This document shows, one piece after another, positions 40,771 through 49,942 of a stretch of 54,496 nt of DNA; the stretch's first letter is position 1; each line of letters opens with the position of its first letter. A program made the translations under genes and the position numbers. Source of the stretch: Rhodomicrobium sp. R_RK_3 (GTDB lineage: Bacteria; Pseudomonadota; Alphaproteobacteria; Rhizobiales; Rhodomicrobiaceae); NCBI RefSeq assembly GCF_002198715.1, contig NZ_MWLK01000016.1, positions 150,001 through 204,496 on the forward strand. Direction: 5' to 3'. The notes beneath the pieces were generated by a model. That model was not told where the DNA came from, did no database searches, and worked only from the letters and a program-made list of their open reading frames with translations.

Positions 40771-42363
40771 ATGGCAAGGCAGGCAGGCACGGCGCCGGCA
40801 CTCTGGACGCCCGGCGACTGGAACGCATTCTTCGGCTTCGGCACCAATATCCTCGTCAATATGCTGGTGCTGACCGGCCTCCTCCGCTTCGTGCTGAAGC
40901 TGCCCGACGATCTCGTCTTCGGCCGCATCCTGCCGGCGCTCGGGCTGATGATGTTCCTCTCCACCGGCTATTACGCCTGGCTCGCTTACCGCCTCGCCAG
41001 AAACACCGGCCGCAGCGATGTCTGCGCCCTGCCCTCGGGCGTCAGCGTCCCGCATATGTTCGTCGTCACCTTCGTCATCATGCTGCCGATCCTCGCCCGC
41101 ACCGGCGACCCGGTCAAAGCCTGGGAAGCCGGACTCGTCTGGGTGTTCTTCCAGAGCTTCATCCTGATGATCGGTGGGTTCGTCGCGCCCTATATCCGCA
41201 AGATCACGCCGCGCGCCGCCCTGCTCGGCACGCTCGCCGGCGTCTCGGTCGCCTTCATCTCCATGCGGCCGGCCATGGAGATCTACACCACCCCCGCCAT
41301 CGGCCTGACCTGCTTCGCCATTATCCTGGCGAGCTGGTTCGGCGGCGTGCGCTATCCACGCGGCATTCCCGCCGGGCTGGTCGCCATCGCGGTCGGCATG
41401 GTGATCGCCTGGGGCGCGGCGCTGCTCGGCCTCGGCGTCGGCGGCATGGGGCTCGGCAAGCTGGCGGATTCATTTGCCAATTTCGGCTTCTCCGTGCCGC
41501 TGCCGGCGGTCGACCACGTCTTCTCCGGCTTCGAATTCCTCGGCATCATCCTGGTGACGGCCATCCCCTTCGGCGTCTACGACCTCGTCGAGGCCATGGA
41601 CAATGTCGAAAGCGCGGAAGCGGCAGGCGACCATTACCCGACCACCCGCGTGCTCACCGCCGACGGCGTCGTCAGCCTGATCGGCTGCCTGATGGGCAAC
41701 CCCTTCATCAACGCCGTCTATATCGGCCATCCCGGCTGGAAGGCGATGGGCGGCCGCATCGGCTATTCCGCCGCGACAGGCCTGATGGTCATCGTGATGA
41801 CCTGGTTCGGCATCATCTCGCTGCTGCTGGCACTCATCCCGGTCGTCGCGATCTCGCCGATCCTGCTCTATATCGGCATGCTGATCGGCGCGCAGGCCTT
41901 CCAGACCACGCCCATCAAGCACGCCCCTGCCATCGTGCTGGCGCTGACGCCGCATCTGGCCGCCTGGGCCAAGGTGCAGATCGACGGCGCGCTGGCGGCG
42001 GCGGGCACCAATGCCGCCACCGTCGGGCTGGACAAGCTCGGCAATGTCGGCGTGCTCTATCACGGGCTCGAATTGATGGGCGGCGGCGCGATCCTCACCG
42101 GGCTGGTGCTGGGGGCCATCGGCGTCTTCGTCATCGAGAAGGATTTCGTCAAGGCCGCCGCCTTCGCGCTGGCGGGAGCGGTGCTGACCTTCTTCGGCTT
42201 CATGCATGGCGAGGCGGTCGGCATCGGCGCCGGTTATGGGGTCACGCCCTCGATCACGCTCGGCTATCTGATGGTGGCGGGCGTGTTCCTGGCCTGCGAC
42301 CGCCTGCAGCGCGCGGAGGAAGGCCAGACCGAGCCCAGCGCGCAGCCCGCCGCCGCTGAGTGA
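40771..42363 (+). CDS. AzgA/NCS2-type nucleobase permease-like transporter
   Basis: The 530-residue polytopic protein has about twelve or more hydrophobic segments. Blocks such as NTGRSDVCALPSGVSVPHMF near residue 90, FGVYDLVEAMDNVESAEAAG near residue 275 and FGFMHGEAVGIGAGYGVTPS near residue 480 are those of the xanthine/uracil permease superfamily, AzgA branch. The substrate could be biuret or cyanurate-like, given its place directly after biuH, rather than a purine. It is separated from biuH by a family B element. The ATG at 40771 is used although a GGAG lies only one base before it; a GTG at 40759 is an alternative start. Confidence 0.85.
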   Translation: MARQAGTAPALWTPGDWNAFFGFGTNILVNMLVLTGLLRFVLKLPDDLVFGRILPALGLMMFLSTGYYAWLAYRLARNTGRSDVCALPSGVSVPHMFVVTFVIMLPILARTGDPVKAWEAGLVWVFFQSFILMIGGFVAPYIRKITPRAALLGTLAGVSVAFISMRPAMEIYTTPAIGLTCFAIILASWFGGVRYPRGIPAGLVAIAVGMVIAWGAALLGLGVGGMGLGKLADSFANFGFSVPLPAVDHVFSGFEFLGIILVTAIPFGVYDLVEAMDNVESAEAAGDHYPTTRVLTADGVVSLIGCLMGNPFINAVYIGHPGWKAMGGRIGYSAATGLMVIVMTWFGIISLLLALIPVVAISPILLYIGMLIGAQAFQTTPIKHAPAIVLALTPHLAAWAKVQIDGALAAAGTNAATVGLDKLGNVGVLYHGLELMGGGAILTGLVLGAIGVFVIEKDFVKAAAFALAGAVLTFFGFMHGEAVGIGAGYGVTPSITLGYLMVAGVFLACDRLQRAEEGQTEPSAQPAAAE

Positions 42364-42392
42364 CGGGCGGCTGAACAAGAACGCCTTTTTCC

Positions 42393-42499
42393 GAAATCCC
42401 CGCGGAGGCGGGGATCTAGTACACCGCAGCCTTTCGGTCATCCGCTAGGGTCGCCTGCGGCTTTGCCCTTTACTGGATCCCCGCTTTCGCGGGGATTTC
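42393..42499. repeat. Palindromic element, family A, copy 3 (107 bp)
   Basis: GAAATCCCCGCGGAGGCGGG opens and a matching CCCGCTTTCGCGGGGATTTC closes the element in inverted orientation. The inner sequence is diverged from copies 4-6, with CACCGCAGC retained. It follows the permease gene. Confidence 0.85.
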
Positions 42500-42650
42500 G
42501 TCTGAGTGCGTGGCGGCGGACTGATCTCATTGGATCGCCCTTTGTACCGGCAGTGCCGGTCCGCCGTCTCTCGGCGCCCCCTATCCCCCACATCCCTCAC
42601 CCCTAGTGCGAGCGCCGCTCGTGCCTATTCCCTGCGCTTGCTGCAAATTT

Positions 42651-42672
42651 TGTATGCAATCCTGTATGCAAT
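42651..42672 (+). promoter_or_regulatory. Tandem TGTATGCAAT boxes upstream of the ABC operon
   Basis: TGTATGCAAT occurs at 42651-42660 and again at 42663-42672, a 12-base repeat. A related TTGCTGCAA lies just before at 42638-42646. Each box resembles the TTGTATNCAA half-palindromes bound by GntR-FCD regulators. They lie 60-80 bases upstream of the sigma-54 site, where an activator or an anti-activator would bind. The adjacent GntR gene is a candidate partner. Confidence 0.6.
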
Positions 42673-42731
42673 ATTCAATGCCTTCGACGTCCGAACCCGC
42701 TCCCACGCCCGAATTGCTAGTCCACCCCTCC

Positions 42732-42747
42732 TGGCACGGCTCTTGCA
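42732..42747 (+). promoter_or_regulatory. Sigma-54 (RpoN) promoter for the biuret-linked ABC operon
   Basis: TGGCACGGCTCTTGCA matches the consensus TGGCAC-N5-TTGCA exactly, with GG at 42733-42734 and GC at 42745-42746 spaced by 10 bases. It lies 40 bases before the start codon of the binding protein. The upstream tandem boxes would sit at enhancer distance. Confidence 0.85.
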
Positions 42748-42786
42748 ATTCTCTCTGTTGCGTAAGGTCAGCCGAGGGGCCCAAAA

Positions 42787-44403
42787 ATGAAGCGACGCGA
42801 TTTCCTGAAGACCGCAACAGCCACCGCCGCCGTCAGCCTGCTTCCAGCCCCCGCGATCCGAACCGCCTGGAGCCAGTCGCGCCAGGAGACGCTGCTGTTC
42901 CTGACCGAAAGCGGTCCGAACAATTTCGACATTCACGGCGTCGGCACCAACCGTCCCGGCTACGAAGTCTCCTGGAACTGCTATGACCGGCTGATGAGTT
43001 ACGGCTCGAAAACGCTGCCCGACGGCACGCTGTCCTATGACCGCGACAAGCTGGTGCCGGAACTGGCCGAGGAATGGACGGCGGGCGACATGTCGGCGAC
43101 CTTCAAGCTGCGCAAGGACGCCAAATTCCACGACGGCACGCCGATCACGGCGAAGGACGTGAAATGGTCCTTCGACCGCGCGGTGACGGTCGGCGGCTTC
43201 CCGACCTTCCAGATGAAGGCCGGCTCGCTGGAGAAGCCGGAGCAGTTCGTCGCCGTCGACGACCACACGTTCCGCGTCGATTTCCTGCGCAAGGACAAGC
43301 TGACCATGCCGGACCTCGCCGTCATCGTGCCGGCGGTCTACAACTCCGAGCTGATCAAGAAGAACGCCACCGAAAAGGACCCCTGGGGGCTCGAATATAC
43401 CAAGGTCAACACGGCGGGCGGCGGCGCGTATAAGGTCACCCGCTCCCAGGCCGGCACCGAGGTCGTCTATGAGCGCTTCGAGGAATGGAAATCCGGGCCG
43501 CTGCCCAAGATCAAGCGCGTGATCTGGCGCATGGTACCCTCCGCCGGCAACCGCCGGGCGCTGATCGAGCGCGGCGACGCCGACATCTCCTTCGACCTGC
43601 CGTCCAAGGACTTTGCCGAGCTGAAGGCGGCGGGCAAGGTCAACGTGACTTCGACGCCGATCGGCAACGGCATCTGGTATCTCGGCATGAACGTCAAGAA
43701 GGCGCCCTTCGACAACGTCAAGGTGCGCCAGGCCGTCGCCTATATCCTGCCCTATCAGAAGATCATGGACGCGGTGATGTTCGGCCTCGCCAAGCCGATG
43801 TACGGCGCGGCCAGCAATTCAGCTTCCGCGCCGGTCTGGCCGCAGCCGCACGGCTACAAGCCGGAGATCGAGAAGGCCAAGGCGCTGCTCGCCGAAGCCG
43901 GCATGGCGAACGGTTTTGAGACCACGCTCTCCTTCGATCTCGGCCTCGGCGTCATCGGCGAGCCGGTCAGCGTGCTGATCCAGGAGAGCCTGGCTTCCAT
44001 CGGCATCAAGGCGACCATCAACAAGATCCCTGGCGCGAACTGGCGCGGCGAACTGGTCAAGAAGGAGCTGCCGATGATCGTCAACTTCTTCTCGGGCTGG
44101 CTCGACTATCCGGAATATTTCTTCTTCTGGGCCTATCACGGCCAAAACGCCGTCTTCAACACGATGAGCTACCAGGACGCCGCCATGGACGCCCTGATTG
44201 ACGGCGCGCGCAAAGCCGCCGCCGAGGGCGACGCCGCCGCCTACGAGACGGACGTGAAGGGCTTCATCGACAAGGCGTTCGCCGAGGTGCCGCGCGTGCC
44301 GCTGTTCCAGCCGTATTTGAACGTCGCGATGCAGAAGACCATCACCGGCTACCAATACTGGTTCCACCGCCAGCTCGACTACCGCACGCTCGTCAAGGGG
44401 TGA
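42787..44403 (+). CDS. Peptide/nickel-type ABC importer substrate-binding protein (family 5)
   Basis: The 538-residue protein begins with a strong twin-arginine signal (MKRRDFLKTATATAAVSLLP). Family 5 landmarks include LVPELAEEWTAGD near residue 80, KFHDGTPITAKDVKWSFDRA near residue 115 and NVKVRQAVAYILPY near residue 310. It binds its substrate in the periplasm for the two permeases and the dual ATPase encoded downstream. The setting (sigma-54 promoter, biuret genes) suggests a nitrogenous compound such as biuret or a precursor rather than a peptide. A 106-bp repeat separates it from the permease gene. Confidence 0.88.
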   Translation: MKRRDFLKTATATAAVSLLPAPAIRTAWSQSRQETLLFLTESGPNNFDIHGVGTNRPGYEVSWNCYDRLMSYGSKTLPDGTLSYDRDKLVPELAEEWTAGDMSATFKLRKDAKFHDGTPITAKDVKWSFDRAVTVGGFPTFQMKAGSLEKPEQFVAVDDHTFRVDFLRKDKLTMPDLAVIVPAVYNSELIKKNATEKDPWGLEYTKVNTAGGGAYKVTRSQAGTEVVYERFEEWKSGPLPKIKRVIWRMVPSAGNRRALIERGDADISFDLPSKDFAELKAAGKVNVTSTPIGNGIWYLGMNVKKAPFDNVKVRQAVAYILPYQKIMDAVMFGLAKPMYGAASNSASAPVWPQPHGYKPEIEKAKALLAEAGMANGFETTLSFDLGLGVIGEPVSVLIQESLASIGIKATINKIPGANWRGELVKKELPMIVNFFSGWLDYPEYFFFWAYHGQNAVFNTMSYQDAAMDALIDGARKAAAEGDAAAYETDVKGFIDKAFAEVPRVPLFQPYLNVAMQKTITGYQYWFHRQLDYRTLVKG

Positions 44404-44451
44404 GCTGTCAGAGCGGGACCGGATTGGAGGCCGTCAATGCAGTCTTCAGAC

Positions 44452-44557
44452 GAAATCCCCGCGAAGGCGGGGACCCAGTACGCCGCAGCATCCGAGGTCA
44501 GGCAGAGCGCCAGTCCTGAGTTTGTAAATACTGGATCCCCGCCTTCGCGGGGATTTC
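44452..44557. repeat. Palindromic element, family A, copy 4 (106 bp, inside operon)
   Basis: The outer arms, 44452-44480 and 44529-44557, are near-perfect inverted repeats of about 29 bp starting GAAATCCCCGCG and ending CGCGGGGATTTC. It lies in the 179-base gap between the binding-protein and permease genes of one operon. Confidence 0.9.
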
Positions 44558-44582
44558 GGTCGCGATCCGAGGAAGCCGCTCC

Positions 44583-45596
44583 ATGCTGATGATGGTGCTG
44601 AAACGCCTTGCGACGACCATCCCGAGCCTGATCGGCGTGGTCATCGTCACCTTCCTTCTGACGCGGGCGCTGCCGGGCGATCCCGCCGCCTATTTCGCCG
44701 GGGCAGCGGCCACCCCTCAGGCCGTCGAGGAGGTGCGCAAGCAGCTCGGCCTCGACCAGCCCTTGCCGCTGCAATTCGTCCGCTATGTCGGCGACCTCGC
44801 GCAAGGCGATCTCGGCACTTCGCTGACCACCGGCCAGCGCGTCTCAGCCGACATCGCCGCGCGCCTGCCCGCCTCCGCCGAGCTGACGCTGCTCGGCCTG
44901 TTGTTCTCGCTCTCCATCGCCGTGCCGCTCGGCGTCTTCGCGGCGCTGAAGCCGGGCTCGCTGATCGACCATGCCTGCCGCGTCATCGCCACGGCGGGCG
45001 TCTCCCTGCCGGTGTTCTTCACCGGGCTGATCCTGGTCTATGTGTTCTATTACCTGCTCGGCTGGGCGCCCGCCCCGCTCGGCCGCCTTGACATCTTCTT
45101 CAGCGCACCGCCAACCGTCACCGGCTTCTACCTCATCGACAGCCTGCTGGCCGGCGACGGCGAGGTGTTCTGGGCCGCGCTGAAGCAGCTCGTGCTGCCG
45201 GTTTTGACGCTCGGCATCTTCTCCATCGCGCCGATCGCCCGCATCACCCGCGCCTCGATGCTGGCGGTGCTGTCCTCGGAGTTCGTCCGCACCGCGCGGG
45301 CGAGCGGCCTCGCGCCGTCGACCGTCGTCATCACCTATGCGCTGCGCAACGCCCTGCTGCCGGTCGTGACGACGCTCGGCATGGTGTTCTCCTTCCTCCT
45401 CGGCGCGAACGTGCTGGTCGAGAAGGTTTTCGCCTGGCCGGGCATCGGCTCCTATGCGGTGGAGGCGCTGATCGCCTCCGACTTCGCGCCGGTGCAAGGC
45501 TTCGTGCTGACCATGGCCGTGCTCTATGTGGCGCTCAATCTGATGATCGACATTCTCTACCGGGTGATCGATCCGCGCGTGAGGATCGAAGCATGA
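44583..45596 (+). CDS. DppB-type ABC permease
   Basis: This 337-residue permease has about six membrane segments. DppB features are TRALPGDPAAYFAGAAATP near residue 28, the coupling block FVRTARASGLAPSTVVITYA near residue 235 and VEKVFAWPGIGSYAVEAL near residue 280. It pairs with the next gene to form the channel. The next gene's ATG overlaps its stop by 4 bases (ATGA). Confidence 0.92.
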   Translation: MLMMVLKRLATTIPSLIGVVIVTFLLTRALPGDPAAYFAGAAATPQAVEEVRKQLGLDQPLPLQFVRYVGDLAQGDLGTSLTTGQRVSADIAARLPASAELTLLGLLFSLSIAVPLGVFAALKPGSLIDHACRVIATAGVSLPVFFTGLILVYVFYYLLGWAPAPLGRLDIFFSAPPTVTGFYLIDSLLAGDGEVFWAALKQLVLPVLTLGIFSIAPIARITRASMLAVLSSEFVRTARASGLAPSTVVITYALRNALLPVVTTLGMVFSFLLGANVLVEKVFAWPGIGSYAVEALIASDFAPVQGFVLTMAVLYVALNLMIDILYRVIDPRVRIEA

Positions 45597-46471
45597 GCGA
45601 CATGACCGCCAGCCAGCAGACCGGCTTCGCCGCCGGCCTCGCCCATGCGCGCTACGTGCTCGCCGCCAATCCGGTGACGGGCTTCGCCTTCGGCCTCTTC
45701 GTGCTGATCGTAATCGCGGCGGCGTTCGGGCCGTATATCGTGCCCTACGATCCGCTCGCCAGCGACACTGCCGCCGCACTGCAACCGCCCTCCGCCGTCC
45801 ACTGGTTCGGCACCGACCAGCTCGGCCGCGACGTCTTCAGCCGCGTCATCGTCGCGACCCGGCTCGACTTCCTGATCGCCGTCACCTCGGTCGTGCTGGT
45901 CTTCCTGATGGGCGGCCTCGCGGGCGTCGCGGCCGGCTTCTTCGGCGGCTGGACCGACCGCATCTTCAGCCGCCTCGCCGACACCATCATGGCCTTCCCG
46001 CTGTTCGTGCTGGCGATGGGCATCGTCGCCGCGCTCGGCAACGAGGTGGAAAACATCGTCCTCGCCACCGCGATCGTCAATTTCCCGCTCTACGTCCGCA
46101 TCGCCCGCGCGGAAGCCAATGTCCGGCGCGATGCGGGCTACGTGCAGGCCGCGCGGCTGTCGGGCAACAGCGAGGCGCGCATCCTGCTGGGCCATATCCT
46201 GCCGAACATCATGCCGATCATGGTGGTGCAGATGTCGCTGACCATGGGCTACGCCATCCTGAACGCCGCCGGGCTCTCCTTCATCGGCCTCGGCGTCCGC
46301 CCGCCGACGCCCGAATGGGGCATTCTCGTCGCGGAAGGCGCGGGCTTCATGGTCTCCGGCGAATGGTGGATCTCCTTCTTCCCCGGCCTCGCGCTGATGG
46401 TCGCCGTGTTCTGCTTCAACCTGCTGGGCGACGGCCTCCGCGACATCGTCGATCCGCAGCGCCGCACCTAG
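45593..46471 (+). CDS. DppC-type ABC permease
   Basis: The 292-residue permease begins with an N-terminal hydrophilic arm before the first membrane segment (TGFAFGLFVLIVIAAAFGPY). The block FGTDQLGRDVFSRVI and the coupling segment YVQAARLSGNSEARILLGHI near residue 185 are typical of DppC. It overlaps the first permease gene and is followed by a 106-bp repeat before the ATPase gene. Confidence 0.92.
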   Translation: MSDMTASQQTGFAAGLAHARYVLAANPVTGFAFGLFVLIVIAAAFGPYIVPYDPLASDTAAALQPPSAVHWFGTDQLGRDVFSRVIVATRLDFLIAVTSVVLVFLMGGLAGVAAGFFGGWTDRIFSRLADTIMAFPLFVLAMGIVAALGNEVENIVLATAIVNFPLYVRIARAEANVRRDAGYVQAARLSGNSEARILLGHILPNIMPIMVVQMSLTMGYAILNAAGLSFIGLGVRPPTPEWGILVAEGAGFMVSGEWWISFFPGLALMVAVFCFNLLGDGLRDIVDPQRRT

Positions 46472-46510
46472 AGGGGATAGGTTTGGATGGAATCAATGCA
46501 CCCCTCAGAT

Positions 46511-46616
46511 GAAATCCCCGCGAAGGCGGGGATCCAGTACGCCGCAGCGCAAGCGGTGAAGCTGAGAGCGAATATCGAGTTTGTGAATACTGGATCCCCG
46601 CCTTCGCGGGGATTTC
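46511..46616. repeat. Palindromic element, family A, copy 5 (106 bp, inside operon)
   Basis: The arms 46511-46539 and 46588-46616 are perfect 29-bp inverted repeats, GAAATCCCCGCG at one end and CGCGGGGATTTC at the other. The 48-base centre starts with CGCCGCAGCGCAAGCGG, as in copy 6. It sits between the second permease gene and the ATPase gene. Confidence 0.92.
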
Positions 46617-46631
46617 GGAAAGGAGCCGTCC

Positions 46632-48341
46632 ATGACCGCGATCCCTCTGCTTGACATCCGCGATCTGACGGTGGAATTCGAAACAAGGCGTGGGACGGTG
46701 CAGGCCGTCAAACAGATCGACATCTCCGTCGCAAAGGGCGAGACGCTGGCCATCGTCGGCGAGTCCGGCTCGGGCAAATCCGTCACCTCCTACGCGGTGA
46801 TGCGCATCCTCGACCGCGCGGGCAAGATCGCCGCCGGCTCGGTGACGTTCTCCGGCGTCGATCTCGGCGCCGCGAGCGAGAAGGCCATGCGCGACCTGCG
46901 CGGCCGCGAAATCTCGATGGTGTTCCAGAACCCGCGCGCGGCGCTGAACCCCATCCGCAAGGTCGGCCACCAGATCGAGGACGTCCTGCGCGAGCACGCG
47001 CTCGCCGGCTCCGACACCGCCAAGGCGATGGCCATCGACATCCTCGCCAAGGTGCGCATCGCCAACCCCGAGGAGCGCTATCACGCCTATCCGTTCGAGC
47101 TGTCCGGCGGCATGTGCCAGCGCGTCGTCATCGCCCTGGCGCTCGCCTGCCGTCCGCAACTGCTGATCGCCGACGAGCCGACCACCGGCCTCGACGTCAC
47201 CACGCAAAAGACCGTCATGGACCTGATGACCGAGCTGACGCGCGAGCGCGGCATGTCCACGATCCTGATCACCCACGATCTCGGCCTCGCCGCCGCTTAT
47301 TGCGACCGCGTCGTGGTGATGGAGAAGGGGCATGTGGTGGAAACGGCGTCGTCCAAGACCATCTTCAAGGCCCCCGCGCACGCCTATACGCGCAAGCTGA
47401 TGCGGGCAACGCCGCGGATCGGCGCGACGCTGCATGATCTGCTGCCCGAGGACAGCCCGAACGGTGCGGCCAAGCCCACGCCCGCTAAGACCAACGGCGC
47501 CGCCCCCACCAACGAGCCGCTGCTGCTGGTCGAAAATCTGGTGAAGGAATATCCGCGCAAGAACGGCGCGGGCGTCTTCGCCACGCTGTTCCGGCGCAAG
47601 AGCGCGGAGGCGCTGCCGCCGTTCCGCGCCGTCGACGGCATCAGCTTTTCCATCGCGCGCGGCGAGAGCGTCGGACTGGTCGGCGAATCCGGCTGCGGCA
47701 AGTCCACCACCTCGACCATGGTCATGCGCCTGATCGACGCCACCGGCGGCCGTATCCTGTTCGACGGCGACGACATCGGCCAGATCCCGGCGCGGCGTTT
47801 TGCCCGCCTGCCGCAGCGCAAGCGCATCCAGATGGTGTTCCAGGACGCCAGCGACAGCCTCAACCCGCGCTTCACCGCCGAGCGCGCCATCGCCGACCCC
47901 ATCCTCCAGCTCGGCGAGGAAAAAGGCGCCGCCGCCATCCGCGCCCGCTGCGAGGAACTGGCGCGGCAAGTCGGCCTGCCGCTGGAACTGCTCGGCCGCT
48001 TCCCGCACCAGCTCTCCGGCGGCCAGAAGGCGCGCGTCGGCATCGCCCGCGCCATCGCCCTGCGCCCCAGCCTCGTCATCCTCGACGAGCCGACCGCCGC
48101 GCTCGACGTTTCCGTGCAGGCGGTGGTGCTCAACCTCTTGCAGGAGTTGAAGGATGAGCTCGGCATGAGCTATCTCTTCGTCTCGCACGACCTGAATGTC
48201 GTGCGCCTGCTCTGCGACCGTGTGATCGTGATGCGCGGCGGCGTCATCGTCGAGCAAGGCCCGTCCGAGCAGGTGATGTCGGCGCCGCAGCACGATTATA
48301 CGCGCGCGCTGCTTTCGGCCATTCCGCATCCGCCGATGTGA
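46632..48341 (+). CDS. Fused dual ATPase (DppDF-type) of the ABC importer
   Basis: The 569-residue protein contains two complete ABC modules. The first has Walker A GESGSGKS near residue 45, signature LSGGMCQRV and Walker [13 protein letters not shown]. The second has GESGCGKST near residue 352, [14 protein letters not shown] and [13 protein letters not shown] proline-alanine linker joins them near residue 285. The two-in-one design is common in alphaproteobacterial dipeptide-type importers. An AAAGGAG ribosome site lies before the ATG at 46632. AtzG follows 15 bases after its stop. Confidence 0.93.
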   Translation: MTAIPLLDIRDLTVEFETRRGTVQAVKQIDISVAKGETLAIVGESGSGKSVTSYAVMRILDRAGKIAAGSVTFSGVDLGAASEKAMRDLRGREISMVFQNPRAALNPIRKVGHQIEDVLREHALAGSDTAKAMAIDILAKVRIANPEERYHAYPFELSGGMCQRVVIALALACRPQLLIADEPTTGLDVTTQKTVMDLMTELTRERGMSTILITHDLGLAAAYCDRVVVMEKGHVVETASSKTIFKAPAHAYTRKLMRATPRIGATLHDLLPEDSPNGAAKPTPAKTNGAAPTNEPLLLVENLVKEYPRKNGAGVFATLFRRKSAEALPPFRAVDGISFSIARGESVGLVGESGCGKSTTSTMVMRLIDATGGRILFDGDDIGQIPARRFARLPQRKRIQMVFQDASDSLNPRFTAERAIADPILQLGEEKGAAAIRARCEELARQVGLPLELLGRFPHQLSGGQKARVGIARAIALRPSLVILDEPTAALDVSVQAVVLNLLQELKDELGMSYLFVSHDLNVVRLLCDRVIVMRGGVIVEQGPSEQVMSAPQHDYTRALLSAIPHPPM

Positions 48342-48355
48342 GGCGAGGGAGAGAG

Positions 48356-48547
48356 ATGAGCGAGATCGACGATAAGGGGCTCGACGCCATGATCGAGGCG
48401 GGGGCGAAGGCGCTGGATTTGCCGATCGATGCCTCGCGGCTGCCGGCCATCCGCGCCAATCTCAAGGTCACGCTCGGCCATGGCGCGCTGGTCGCCGGCT
48501 TCGCCCTGCCGGACGAGTCCGAACCCGCTCCGATTTTCAGGGCCTGA
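48356..48547 (+). CDS. atzG: AtzG-like small subunit (DUF4089)
   Basis: This 63-residue protein matches AtzG/HpxX. It has the ALDLPIDASRLPAIRANLKV helix and ends in EPAPIFRA. In characterised systems AtzG forms a heterotetramer with AtzE and is needed for its stability. The ATG at 48356 has GAGGGAGAGAG just before it. It lies directly upstream of atzE (3-base gap). The Hpx oxalurate system of Klebsiella has the same partner, so identity rests on neighbours. Confidence 0.88.
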   Translation: MSEIDDKGLDAMIEAGAKALDLPIDASRLPAIRANLKVTLGHGALVAGFALPDESEPAPIFRA

Positions 48548-48550
48548 GCC

Positions 48551-49942
48551 ATGACCGATTGGGATACAGCCGGAGTCATTGCGCGCGCCGTCAACGCCGG
48601 GGACACCACCGCCGTCGCCGTGACGGAGGCGGCGCTGGCGCGGATCGCTGCGGGCAACGGGCAGCTCAACGCCTTTACCGCGATCACGGCGGACCGGGCG
48701 CTGGCCAAGGCGCGCGCCGTCGATGAGAACCGCGCCGCGCAGGCAACGCCGCTGCCGCTGGCGGGCGTGCCCTTCGCGGTCAAGAACCTGTTCGATGTCG
48801 CCGGACTCCCTACGCTGGCAGGCTCCAAAATCAACCGCGACCGCGTGCCCGCGACGGCCGATTCCCCGCTGATCCAGCGGCTCGAAGCCTCCGGCGCCGT
48901 CCTCGTCGGCGCGCTGAACATGGGCGAATACGCCTATGATTTCACCGGCGAGAACGTGCATGACGGACCTTCGCGCAATCCGCATGACCCGTCGCGCATG
49001 TCCGGCGGCTCGTCCGGGGGAAGCGGCACGGCGGTCGCGGCGGGCTTCGTGCCGCTGGCGCTCGGCTCCGACACCAATGGCTCGATCCGGGTGCCGTCCT
49101 CCTTCTGCGGTTTGTTCGGGCTGAAGCCGACCTATGGTCGGCTGTCGCGGGCGGGCAGCTTCCCCTTCGTCGCGAGCCTCGACCATCTCGGCCCCCTGGC
49201 GCGCTCGGCGCTCGACCTCGCCCTGGCCTATGACGCCATGCAGGGCTATGACCCCGGCGATCCCGCCTGCGCCGACCGCCCCGCCGAGCCGACTGTTTCC
49301 CTGCTCGAGCAAGGCGCGGAGGGCCTGCGCATTGCCGTCGCGGGCGACTGGTTCAAGCGCGGGGCCTATCCGGAGGCGCTGACGGCATTGGAAACCGTTG
49401 CCAACGCGTTGGGCGTGACCCAGGAGATCATCATCCCCGAGGCCGAACGCGCCCGCAGCGCCGCCTATGTCATCACCGCGACCGAAGGCGCCGCCCTGCA
49501 TCTGGATCGCCTGCGCCATCGCGCTGCCGATTTCGACCCCGCCGTCCGCGACCGCCTGACCGCCGGCGCACTGATCCCCGCGCCGCTGGTCGCCGAGGCG
49601 CAGAAATTCCGGCGCTGGTATCGCGACGCGGTGCTGAAACTGTTCGAGAGCGTCGACATCATCCTGGCGCCGGCAACCCCCTGCACCGCGCCGCTGATCG
49701 GCCAGCAGAGTTTCGTCATCGACGGCGTCGAGCTGCCGGTGCGCCCGAATATCGGCCTCTATACGCAGCCGATCTCCTTTATCGGCCTGCCGGTGGTCGC
49801 CGTGCCGGTGCCGCTGAAGCCGCTGCCGATCGGCGTGCAGATCATCGCCGCCCCCTGGCGTGAAGACCTGGCGCTCCGCACGGCCCACGCCCTCGAACAA
49901 GCCGGCATCGCCGCCGCGCCCCGGCCGATGGAGAACGCATGA
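48551..49942 (+). CDS. atzE: 1-carboxybiuret hydrolase catalytic subunit (AtzE-like amidase)
   Basis: The 463-residue amidase-signature enzyme has the catalytic Lys in PFAVKNLFDVAG near residue 77, the cis-Ser in MSGGSSGGSGTAVAAG near residue 155 and the nucleophile Ser in GSDTNGSIRVPSS near residue 178. AtzE removes the amide of 1-carboxybiuret, the unstable product of ring opening of cyanurate, to give 1,3-dicarboxyurea. It is encoded between atzG and atzH; its stop overlaps the atzH start by 4 bases (ATGA). Oxalurate-type amides are the alternative substrate. Confidence 0.87.
   Translation: MTDWDTAGVIARAVNAGDTTAVAVTEAALARIAAGNGQLNAFTAITADRALAKARAVDENRAAQATPLPLAGVPFAVKNLFDVAGLPTLAGSKINRDRVPATADSPLIQRLEASGAVLVGALNMGEYAYDFTGENVHDGPSRNPHDPSRMSGGSSGGSGTAVAAGFVPLALGSDTNGSIRVPSSFCGLFGLKPTYGRLSRAGSFPFVASLDHLGPLARSALDLALAYDAMQGYDPGDPACADRPAEPTVSLLEQGAEGLRIAVAGDWFKRGAYPEALTALETVANALGVTQEIIIPEAERARSAAYVITATEGAALHLDRLRHRAADFDPAVRDRLTAGALIPAPLVAEAQKFRRWYRDAVLKLFESVDIILAPATPCTAPLIGQQSFVIDGVELPVRPNIGLYTQPISFIGLPVVAVPVPLKPLPIGVQIIAAPWREDLALRTAHALEQAGIAAAPRPMENA

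Noticed and set aside
40764-42359. A 531-residue plus-strand frame overlapping the permease gene
   Set aside because: The product is Arg/His/Pro-rich and not membrane-like, whereas the other frame gives a normal polytopic permease.
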